Of a stretch of DNA of 64,000 nt, positions 57,472-64,000 are shown in pieces. This stretch comes from JBBRRP01 sp038251425 (lineage in GTDB: Bacteria > Myxococcota_A > Polyangia > Polyangiales > Polyangiaceae): assembly GCA_038251425.1 (NCBI GenBank), contig JBBSBI010000009.1, positions 4,784 to 68,783 of the forward strand, read 5' to 3'. Under the pieces are notes generated by a model. That model saw only the letters and a program-made list of their open reading frames with translations, was not told where the DNA came from and ran no database searches. Position 1 is the stretch's first letter. The number at the start of each line of letters is the position of its first letter. Position numbers and translations under genes: made by a program.

Positions 57472-58422
57472 ATGGTCGTTCTGAAGTCTATCGTGTGGGA
57501 GCAAACTTCCCGTTTGTCGCTCCAGCTGAAGCTCGCGGAGTTCAATCGTCAGAGGCTGGCGCCGTCTTTTCACGACTCGGTTTTCCAGAGCACTCGCCTG
57601 GAGCAGACGCTCGGCGAACAGTCGGATCTTCAGATGAGGGAATGCCGCTTCGTGGAACGCGAAAGGCTGGGGATTGCCGATGCTGCAGCGCGCGCTCCGA
57701 GCGATGCCGATTCCTTCATCGAGTGGTTTGAGGGGCTCGAAGCAGAGGGGCCCGGTCAGGGGCACCCACTGTTTCCGTGGCTTGCGGATGTTGCCGATAA
57801 TGAACAGATGCGGTGGTTTATCGGACAAGAAATGTTGGGTGAGGCCGGTTTTGAAGATCTCGTTGCCCTCACCCAAGTGAAGCTGCCCACCCGCGCAAAG
57901 CTCGAGCTAGCTCGGAACTACTGGGACGAAATGGGGCAAGGCAAAGAAGCCGGCATGCATGGTCCCATGCTGGCACGCCTGGCACAGGACCTTCAGATCG
58001 ACGTGCTTCGAACAGAGCCCATTTGGGAAGTATTGGCGCTCAGCAACCTGATGGTGGCCCTGGCGATGCATCGCCACTACACCTTTCAATCCATTGGAGC
58101 TTTGGGTGTCATTGAGCTCACGGCGCCCGGACGCGCTACGTTAGTGAATCAGGGCCTCAAACGGCTGGGGATCTCCGGCCAAACGCGCCAATATTTTGCA
58201 CTCCACGCGACGCTCGATCGGCGCCATTCCGCCGCGTGGAATCGCGAGGTGATAGCTCCGCTCATTCGTTCCAACCCCGCGTTAGCGCGCCCAATCGCCG
58301 AAGGGGCGCTGATGCGGCTCCGCGCAGGCGAGCGCGCGTTCGAACGCTACACCTCATTACTGGGATTGAAGACTACTTTTACCAATGCGCCGACCGAAGC
58401 GCGACGGCACATTGCTTGCTAG
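57472..58422 (+). CDS. Haem-oxygenase-like diiron oxidase (iron-containing redox enzyme family)
   Basis: 316 aa from ATG 57472, with GGGGG just before it; GTG/ATG starts at 57418 would overlap the methyltransferase. The all-helical core carries the HDO-type pattern: GHPLFPWLADVADNEQMRWF, then FIGQEMLGEAGFEDLVALTQ with acidic ligands, NYWDEMGQGKEAGMHGPML with Glu and His, and ALHATLDRRHSAAWNREVIA with Asp and His. HDO enzymes use two irons and oxygen for decarboxylation, N-oxidation or C-C cleavage in natural-product pathways. The substrate is unknown; the partner methyltransferase and flavin-type protein suggest a short biosynthetic or detoxifying route. Confidence 0.85.
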   Translation: MVVLKSIVWEQTSRLSLQLKLAEFNRQRLAPSFHDSVFQSTRLEQTLGEQSDLQMRECRFVERERLGIADAAARAPSDADSFIEWFEGLEAEGPGQGHPLFPWLADVADNEQMRWFIGQEMLGEAGFEDLVALTQVKLPTRAKLELARNYWDEMGQGKEAGMHGPMLARLAQDLQIDVLRTEPIWEVLALSNLMVALAMHRHYTFQSIGALGVIELTAPGRATLVNQGLKRLGISGQTRQYFALHATLDRRHSAAWNREVIAPLIRSNPALARPIAEGALMRLRAGERAFERYTSLLGLKTTFTNAPTEARRHIAC

Positions 58423-58431
58423 GTTGTTGGC

Positions 58432-58920
58432 ATGACAACAACCAACCGTGACCACCTTCTTTCGATCATTCAGGAGTTCGACACGGGTATTCTAGTTACT
58501 CGCACCCCGGGGGGTGACCTGCGCGGTCGACCCATGGGGGTGGCTGAGGTCCAAGCGGACGGAAGCCTCTACTTCTGTGATTCACTGAAGAGCGAAAAGC
58601 ATGCAGAGCTCGTCGCGGATTCTCACGTCGTGGTGGCCTTTCAAAGCAAAAACAAGTTTGCCTCATTGTCCGGTGTTGCCATGGTCGAAAAAGACAGGGC
58701 GACCATACGCAGACTGTGGAGGGAGACTTGGAAGATTTGGTTTCCCGTTGGCCCGGACGATCCAGATCTATGCCTGATCCGCGTTGATCCGACAGAAGGG
58801 GAGTATTGGGATAACAGTGGCGCGCGCGGCGTCAAGTTTGTGATTGACGCCGCCAAAGCCTATATCAGCGGGGAACGCGTCGTTACCACCGAAAATGAGA
58901 ATGCCAAAGTGAAGCTTTAG
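58432..58920 (+). CDS. Pyridoxamine 5'-phosphate oxidase-like (general stress protein 26) protein
   Basis: 162 aa, starts 9 bases after the diiron-enzyme stop. Split-barrel flavin-binding fold: HLLSIIQEFDTGILVTRTPG, RPMGVAEVQADGSLYFCDSL, HAELVADSHVVVAFQSKN and CLIRVDPTEGEYWDNSGARG, with the WFPxGPDDPDLxLIRV pattern of the GSP26 subgroup. Such proteins bind FMN or F420 and reduce small molecules. It is probably the reductase partner of the operon. The subgroup name is linked to stress in Bacillus, but operon context points to chemistry with the HDO enzyme. Confidence 0.85.
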   Translation: MTTTNRDHLLSIIQEFDTGILVTRTPGGDLRGRPMGVAEVQADGSLYFCDSLKSEKHAELVADSHVVVAFQSKNKFASLSGVAMVEKDRATIRRLWRETWKIWFPVGPDDPDLCLIRVDPTEGEYWDNSGARGVKFVIDAAKAYISGERVVTTENENAKVKL

Positions 58921-58965
58921 TTAGAAACAAAATCGCGTTGCACGCCCGTCCGCTATCCTGGCGCA

Positions 58966-59397
58966 TTGCGAGTGCTCCGCGGACGGCGGCGCACCTTGGC
59001 GCGTTACGCCGCGGGCGTCGTCGCTACCCCACATGCCGCAGAAATGGCGACGCTCTGGGCCGCGGTCATCACGGCTCCCCCGGGGATCCGCGGCGAATCG
59101 GCAGAGGAGGTTCGCGCGTTTGCGGCGCGCCACGGATCTCCGCTAGTTATCAAGCCAGACATCGGCTCAGGCGCCAGCGACACCTGGAGGTTTGGCACCG
59201 CCCACGCGGGCCGCCGCGACAACCACAGCTACCGGCTCAGCCACGCCGCCCTGGTCGCACAGTTGGAGCCACTCCTCTTTTCAGAGAAGCCCATCCCGAA
59301 AGTTTTTTCTGTCACCATGGGCGACCACATGTATCTGCTTCGCCATCCAGCACTCGAAACGTTGCGCCGCGCTATCGCTCTCGTGCATGCGCGCTAA
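58966..59397 (+). pseudogene. Relic of an ATP-grasp type gene (uncertain)
   Basis: 143 codons from TTG 58966. The segment ARHGSPLVIKPDIGSGASDT resembles the ATP-grasp nucleotide loop (RxGxPxVxKPxxGxGAxxT), and the preceding RRTLARYAAGVVATPHAAEM resembles the A-G-V-x-T-P turn of these enzymes. The rest of an ATP-grasp domain is missing, and the final MGDHMYLLRHPALETLRRAI segment fits none that I know. No ribosome site is present. It converges with the long hybrid kinase, overlapping its last codons by 4 bases. It is most likely a degraded gene. Confidence 0.4.
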
Positions 59398-62300
59398 GCT
59401 TCGCGTGCATCAGGCCAGTCGCCGACGCTGATTCCGGCGAAAATTTCCTGCACCCACTTAAAGTCGACGGGCTTCGTCAGATGGTGGTCGAACCCCGCCT
59501 CACGGCTCCTTCGCTTGTCGGCTTCGCTTCCCCACCCCGTCAGGGCCACAAGCACGATTCCGGCGAAGGCTGTGTCTTCCCGGAATCGCCTTGCCACGTC
59601 GTGCCCGTTCATTCCGGGGAGGCCAATGTCCAGAAAGATGACGTCGGGACGAACGTCCCTGGCGGCGGCGAGGGCGGCGGGGCCATCGTGAACGGCCCTG
59701 GCTTCGTGCCCGGCAAGTTCGAGCATCTCGCTCAGCATTTCGGCCGCGTCCACGTTGTCGTCGACTACCAGCACGCGCAAGCTGACCGAGACGCGAGTGT
59801 CGGACGGTTTGTCCACCTCCGCTGCTTCATTCGCGGTCGCGAGTGGGAGCCGAACGGTGAACGTGCTGCCGAGGCCAAGCCCAGGGCTGGCTGCGGTGGC
59901 AGTCCCGTGGTGTAGCTCCACCAACTTCCGGACGACCGAGAGGCCAATGCCGAGGCCCCCCTGGGCGCGGTCGAGCGTCCTGTCCACCTGGGTGAACAGG
60001 TCGAACACGTGGGGTAACATCTCGGCCGAGATCCCGGCTCCGTTGTCACTCACGGTGATCACCACTTCGCCGGCCTCGACGCGCGCCGCGAGCTCGATCC
60101 GGCCGCCTTGGGGTGTGTACTTGGCGGCGTTGTTGACCAAGTTGCTGACCGCTTGAGCGAGTCGCGTCAAATCGCCGTCCACCCAAGCCGACTCGGATCC
60201 CGCGTCCACCACGAGAGCGTGTCCGTCCGCCTCGACGAGCGGGCGGCTAGCTTCGACCGCGTGGTCGATAACGGCGCGGGCTTGCACCCTCGCGACTTGT
60301 AGAGCGACCTTGCCCCGGTTGATGCGAGATACGTCCATGAGGTCGTCCACGAGACGGACCATATGGCCGAGTTGTCGCTCCATTATCGCGCGCGCCCTCT
60401 CGACAGCAGGTGTTCCGCTGGGTGACATTCGCATCACGTCGAGGCCGGTGCGGAGTGGAGCCAGCGGGTTGCGTAGTTCATGGGCGAGTGTGGTCAAAAA
60501 CTCGTCCTTTCGTCGGTCGGACTCGGTCAAGTCGGCAGCGAGTTGCCGTAGCTTTCGCTCGGCATCTCTGCGGTCGGTCACGTCCAGATTCGTCCCCACC
60601 ACCCACTCGGTTTCGCCCTGGGCGTTCGTCCGCACAGTTTCCACGGATTCGATGTCGCGGACTTCGCCGTCGTGGCGCCGTTGGATGCGGAAGTCGCGGC
60701 GGCTTTGTCCGCGGCGGCGAACGGTGTCCTGTAAGATGCGCTCGCTTTCCGCCAGATCCTCCGGCAGCACGGCCCCGCTCCAGTGGGTTTGTTGCACGGA
60801 GCCATCCGGCGTGGGAGCGATGCCGTAAATGCGGAACATCTGCGCGTCCCAGCGGATCGCGCCCGTGGGCACATGCCACTGCCAGATGCCCACGGCCGTG
60901 GCGTCCGTGGCCAACCGCAGCCGCTCCTCCGCCTCGCGCACCTCGGCCTCCGCCGCCCGGGCATCGGTCACGTCCCGGGTGACCCCGAGGACGGACTCGA
61001 CCGTCACCCCGCCCTCGCCGAACTCCGGCACTAGCAGGGCGGCGTACTGGCGGCGGCCGTTTGGCTCGTCGAAGGCAAAGTCGAGGGACTGTTGGCGCCC
61101 GCCGTCGAGCACGGAACGGAGCGCCGCGTCCCACACCTTGCACAGGTGGTCGGGCATCCCGAGCTCCCGGTTGGTCTTGCCGATGAACTCCGCAGACGGT
61201 CGACCGGTCTTTCGCTCAATGGCGGCGCTGACGAACACGTGCCGCAGCTCCGGGTCGAAGCGGGTGAGGATGTCCGGCGAGTTGTCGGCCACCGACCGCA
61301 TGTTCCGTTCGCTGGCCCGCAACGCAGCTTCCGTCTGCCTGCGCGCGGTGATGTCGCTGAACATTCCGAGAAAGCCGGTCGAACGGCCCTCTGCGTCGAG
61401 GATGGGATTGCTGTTGACCTGGAACCACACGGCCGAACCGTTCTTATGGGAATAGCGAAAATCCGATTCGCGGCCCGCGCTGTCCGCTCGGCGTAGCTCG
61501 AACTCGCTCTGCCCAGAGGGCACGTCCTCGTGCCAGACAAACTCGAAGGCGTCGTGCCCCACCATTTCGTCAGGTGTCCGCCCCAGCGCCTCCGCCATGC
61601 GGGCGTTCACGTATGTCGTCTTCCCCGCGAGGTCGAGCATCCAAATGCCCTCATGGGCGGTGTCGAGCAACCGTTGCAGGTTTGACTCGTTCTCCACCAG
61701 CTTCTCCTCGGCAGCGATGCGCACCGAGATATCCATCGCCGATGGAATGAGATGCGTGATGCGCCCTTCCGCATCGCGTAGCGGCGCGACTTGGAAATCG
61801 ATCCAGATCCGCGCGTCGCCCGCCATGCGGACGGGCACGTCGTAGCGCACGATTTCACCGCTGGCGGCGCGTTCGCAGGCCTCCCGCAATTGCGTCTGGA
61901 TTTCGCGGGAATAGCTCCACCAGTAGCAGTCCCAGAACTTTTCCCCGAGCACCTCGCTGGCTGGGATGCCGGCCGCCTCCAGCGGCGCGGGGTTGGCGTA
62001 GGTCACGGTTCCGTCCACCGTCAGCACACCGACGAAGGCCGCAAGATTATTGTCCAGCACACGGCGGGTGAATTGTTCACTTTCCCGGAGTGCGTCCTCC
62101 GCCTGCTTGCGCGCGGTGATGTCCTCGACGATCACGCCGAACCCCAAGACCCCACCCGCGCCGTCGGGCACCGGATACCAGCTTTCACTCCAGAAACGCG
62201 TCACCCCGGGCGCGTCGGGCGTGTCACCCGAGAATTCGTGATTCAACACGGCTTCGCCCGTCGCTAGGATGCGGTTCGTCATCTCGCCGACAGTTTCGCC

Positions 62301-62534
62301 CAGTGCGGGCACGATCTCGGAGACATGCCGGCCCAAATGCGCCTCGACGGAAACGCCGTTCATCGCCGCGAGACGTTCATTGATGCGCACATAGCGCAAA
62401 TCCCGATCGACGAAGCAAAAGCCGATGGGCGCGATGCGCAGAAGGGTGTCGAGCAAGCCGCTGACACGTTGAAACTCCACCACCTCACTCGCCCGCAGAG
62501 CCTCACCCTGTTTCCGCTCGCTGATGTCGATCAC
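59394..62534 (-). CDS. Multi-PAS hybrid sensor histidine kinase, probably 5'-truncated
   Basis: 1046 aa. Order: the last residues of a PAS/PAC unit (MIDISERKQGEALRASE), then five PAS domains (about 20-140, 150-275, 285-405, 410-530, 535-660), HisKA with TLAHELRNPLAPLRTGLDVM near residue 690, HATPase with SNLVNNAAKYTPQGG, DNGAGIS and GGLGIGLSVV, and a REC domain with VVDDNVDAAEM, VIFLDIGLPGMNGHD and a late HLTKPVD. Upstream of GTG 62534 the frame reads LESFCVV, completing a PAC end, and then meets TAG 62553-62555. So the original N-terminal PAS was lost. Residual activity is possible if GTG 62534 is used. It converges with the ATP-grasp relic. Confidence 0.88.
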   Translation of the reverse strand: MIDISERKQGEALRASEVVEFQRVSGLLDTLLRIAPIGFCFVDRDLRYVRINERLAAMNGVSVEAHLGRHVSEIVPALGETVGEMTNRILATGEAVLNHEFSGDTPDAPGVTRFWSESWYPVPDGAGGVLGFGVIVEDITARKQAEDALRESEQFTRRVLDNNLAAFVGVLTVDGTVTYANPAPLEAAGIPASEVLGEKFWDCYWWSYSREIQTQLREACERAASGEIVRYDVPVRMAGDARIWIDFQVAPLRDAEGRITHLIPSAMDISVRIAAEEKLVENESNLQRLLDTAHEGIWMLDLAGKTTYVNARMAEALGRTPDEMVGHDAFEFVWHEDVPSGQSEFELRRADSAGRESDFRYSHKNGSAVWFQVNSNPILDAEGRSTGFLGMFSDITARRQTEAALRASERNMRSVADNSPDILTRFDPELRHVFVSAAIERKTGRPSAEFIGKTNRELGMPDHLCKVWDAALRSVLDGGRQQSLDFAFDEPNGRRQYAALLVPEFGEGGVTVESVLGVTRDVTDARAAEAEVREAEERLRLATDATAVGIWQWHVPTGAIRWDAQMFRIYGIAPTPDGSVQQTHWSGAVLPEDLAESERILQDTVRRRGQSRRDFRIQRRHDGEVRDIESVETVRTNAQGETEWVVGTNLDVTDRRDAERKLRQLAADLTESDRRKDEFLTTLAHELRNPLAPLRTGLDVMRMSPSGTPAVERARAIMERQLGHMVRLVDDLMDVSRINRGKVALQVARVQARAVIDHAVEASRPLVEADGHALVVDAGSESAWVDGDLTRLAQAVSNLVNNAAKYTPQGGRIELAARVEAGEVVITVSDNGAGISAEMLPHVFDLFTQVDRTLDRAQGGLGIGLSVVRKLVELHHGTATAASPGLGLGSTFTVRLPLATANEAAEVDKPSDTRVSVSLRVLVVDDNVDAAEMLSEMLELAGHEARAVHDGPAALAAARDVRPDVIFLDIGLPGMNGHDVARRFREDTAFAGIVLVALTGWGSEADKRRSREAGFDHHLTKPVDFKWVQEIFAGISVGDWPDAREA

Positions 62535-62555
62535 GACGCAAAAGCTTTCAAGCTA

Positions 62556-63044
62556 TCGGCCTGGCCAGCGAGTAGTTCGATGACCTGTCCTTCGCATTCG
62601 AGACCAGCTCCGGAAGGTTCACGAGAGTGGCCTCATGCCTTCGGCATCTAGTCGACTTCACACAAGATTGGAAGACAGGCGCGATTGGAGAAGACCTTTC
62701 TCTACGTTTCATCGCTCGATCGGCGAGCTACAACAGGAAGCTGCATGCCGAGCAGGTGCGCGGCCGCGTGGCTTTGGCCTGCCCTACAGCGCGCCCTCGG
62801 TGTGCTCGTCCCCATCCTGCCAATCGTCCTCGTCCTCGTCGACGGCGCAGCCCTGAAACAGCAGCGTGGCTCTCATTCGCTCCGCTCTCAGCTCTTGAAA
62901 ACTGTACTCGGCTTCTTCATTTGATCGCGCCGACTCCGCACCCCCAAGCATGACTGTCTTTAACGGGCGTGGCATGCCTGCGCAGTTGTGGCACGCGTGC
63001 GGGATCGAGTGACAGTTCTCGCAGTTAGCGAGTATGTCTCATAC
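62556..63044. other. Intergenic region upstream of CsbD
   Basis: About 490 bases. A minus-strand frame (62784-62975) encodes a 63-aa acidic peptide ending DEDEDDWQDGDEHTEGAL, but it has no ribosome site or family support. No repeat or hairpin was found. The plus-strand sequence at its end leads to the CsbD promoter. Confidence 0.4.
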
Positions 63045-63060
63045 TGGCATGGCCTTTGCT
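63045..63060 (+). promoter_or_regulatory. Sigma-54 type promoter of csbD-type gene
   Basis: TGGCATGGCCTTTGCT matches TGGC/TTGCT with GG-N10-GC. The predicted leader to ATG 63089 is short (about 18 bases) and contains AAGGAG at 63073-63078. Confidence 0.6.
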
Positions 63061-63088
63061 TTCGTGAGCGTGAAGGAGACATGATATC

Positions 63089-63391
63089 ATGAACAACACA
63101 GTCAAACGAACCGAAGGTGCTGGAGAGAAGCTTGTGGGGAAAATTAAGGGTGCCGTCGGAACGGTCATAGGTAGCGAGAAGATGCAAGCGGAGGGCAAGG
63201 CCAAAGAGCTGAAAGGAAGCGCTAAGGAGGAGTCTGCGAAGGCGGCCGAGCGCGTCAAAGGTAAAGTTGAGGAGGTCGGAGGTGCGGTCAAGAAACGTGT
63301 GGGCGCAGTGATCGACAACCAACAAATGCAGGTTGAAGGAAAAGTCAAAGAGTTCAAAGGCGAAGCGCGACAGCAAGCTAATCGCAGGTAG
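63089..63391 (+). CDS. CsbD-like stress protein with two repeats
   Basis: 100 aa, very lysine- and alanine-rich and hydrophilic. Two CsbD-type units are visible: GAGEKLVGKIKGAVGTVIGS then EKMQAEGKAKELKGSAKEES, and VKGKVEEVGGAVKKRVGAVI then DNQQMQVEGKVKEFKGEARQ. CsbD proteins are strongly induced in general stress in many bacteria and are thought to be disordered or helical bundle proteins; no activity is known. The next gene starts 83 bases later and may be in the same transcript. Confidence 0.9.
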   Translation: MNNTVKRTEGAGEKLVGKIKGAVGTVIGSEKMQAEGKAKELKGSAKEESAKAAERVKGKVEEVGGAVKKRVGAVIDNQQMQVEGKVKEFKGEARQQANRR

Positions 63392-63474
63392 TAAAAAGTG
63401 ACCACGAAGGCTGGCCGCGCCAGGAGCTGCAAGGTCCCGAACAACCACGGCCAGCCGCGAAACTGGAGAAGAGC

Positions 63475-64000
63475 GTGAACAGAATCCTTATCGTCCTCAC
63501 ATCACACGGCCAGCTTGGGGACACAGGCCGCACCACGGGGTTCTGGCTGGAAGAGCTTGCAGCTCCGTACTATGTGTTTAAAGACGCAGGAGCAGAGCTC
63601 ACATTGGCTTCCCCGAAGGGCGGGCAGCCGCCGCTCGACCCCAAGAGTGACGATCCAGACGCTCAGACCGAGGCGACGCGTCGATTCAAGGCAGACAGCG
63701 CGGCGAATGCCGCTCTTGCCTCCACCGCTAGGCTGGATTCGCTTTGGGCCCGCGACTTTGATGCGGTCTTCTACCCAGGAGGGCATGGCCCGCTTTGGGA
63801 TCTTGTCGACAACAAAGTGTCCATTGGGCTGATCGAAGGCTTCTGGGCACGCAACAAGCCCGTGTCCGCCGTGTGCCATGCTCCCATTGCTCTCGTGAAT
63901 GCCAAGGATGAAAGCGGTGAGTACATTGTGAAAGGGCGAGAAGTAACGGGGTTCACGAACTCAGAAGAGGAAGCCGCCGGCCTGACCAAGGTTGTTCCAC
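63475..64000 (+). CDS. DJ-1/PfpI family protein (type 1 glutamine amidotransferase-like), 3' end cut by window edge
   Basis: The frame runs from GTG 63475 (CTGGAGAAGAGC before it) to the window end without a stop, giving 175 residues so far. It begins VNRILIVLTSHGQLGDTGRT and has the Hsp31/YDR533C-like features FWLEELAAPYYVFKDAGAEL, DAVFYPGGHGPLWDL and the nucleophile elbow SAVCHAPIAL. Members act as methylglyoxal glyoxalases or deglycases and are induced under carbonyl or oxidative stress. It follows the CsbD gene, in keeping with the stress theme. The catalytic histidine region of the C-terminus is not yet reached except CH in the elbow. Confidence 0.88.
   Translation, partial: MNRILIVLTSHGQLGDTGRTTGFWLEELAAPYYVFKDAGAELTLASPKGGQPPLDPKSDDPDAQTEATRRFKADSAANAALASTARLDSLWARDFDAVFYPGGHGPLWDLVDNKVSIGLIEGFWARNKPVSAVCHAPIALVNAKDESGEYIVKGREVTGFTNSEEEAAGLTKVVP

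Noticed and set aside
62784..62975. 63-codon acidic minus-strand frame.
   Set aside because: No ribosome site, promoter or similarity; acidic runs arise easily from GAC/GAG-rich DNA.

Overview
The window looks like chromosomal DNA of a GC-rich Gram-negative deltaproteobacterium-type organism, most likely a member of Polyangia (Myxococcota). The support is the mix of genes: a DUF1552 protein, a TamA/TamB pair, a Pkn-type Ser/Thr kinase followed by a TPR-PEGA protein, secreted Cys-rich repeat proteins, several small outer-membrane barrels, many hybrid/PAS signalling proteins, and many sigma-54 (RpoN) type -24/-12 promoters. No rRNA, tRNA, CRISPR array, prophage or intact insertion sequence was recognised.

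Layout. 1-3.4 kb: the 3' part of a DUF1552 gene with a small duplicated tail, then the tRNA-modification pair tgt-mnmD on the minus strand. 3.5-12.1 kb: a cobalamin riboswitch followed by a tightly overlapping B12 uptake and salvage operon: btuB, a surface lipoprotein that may act like BtuG, btuF, btuC, btuD, cobU, a PP-loop ATPase and a second BtuF-like protein without signal peptide. 12.2-14.4 kb: a decayed class I ribonucleotide reductase alpha gene (nrdA) that runs straight into the tail of a VapB antitoxin, followed by an intact VapC toxin. 14.5-21.9 kb: tamA-tamB and a small divergent exported protein. 22-32 kb: a stress cluster (YtxH, GlsB/YeaQ, YflT-like, hemerythrin, KatE catalase, PAS-GAF hybrid kinase, YihY membrane protein). 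32-37.2 kb: two paralogous unknown proteins flanking an outer-membrane phospholipase A, two outer-membrane barrels and a frameshifted Cys-rich lipoprotein gene. 37.2-46.8 kb: a repeat-rich intergenic region, an AsmA-like protein and the kinase/PEGA/Cys-rich/C39-like operon. 47-64 kb: a DUF3494 ice-binding lipoprotein, an FAD oxidoreductase-SDR pair, a second stress operon (BON lipoprotein, YflT-like), degraded genes, a five-gene operon carrying a methyltransferase and a haem-oxygenase-like diiron enzyme, a 5'-truncated PAS hybrid kinase, CsbD and a DJ-1/PfpI protein cut by the window end.

How the parts fit. The B12 operon supplies cobalamin across the outer membrane, periplasm and inner membrane and salvages cobinamide. 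Loss of the B12-independent NrdA suggests that deoxyribonucleotide synthesis now depends on another reductase, possibly a B12-dependent one. The most striking signal beyond gene content is the set of sigma-54 type promoters in front of most stress and envelope operons between 21 and 63 kb. It suggests that one alternative-sigma programme, driven by enhancer-binding activators outside the window, controls them. A perfect 18-bp palindrome occurs twice, once about 180 bp upstream of the kinase promoter where an activator site would be expected.

Limits. All calls are from reading the sequence and remembered family features; no database search or folding was run. Several single-base frameshifts could be sequencing errors.
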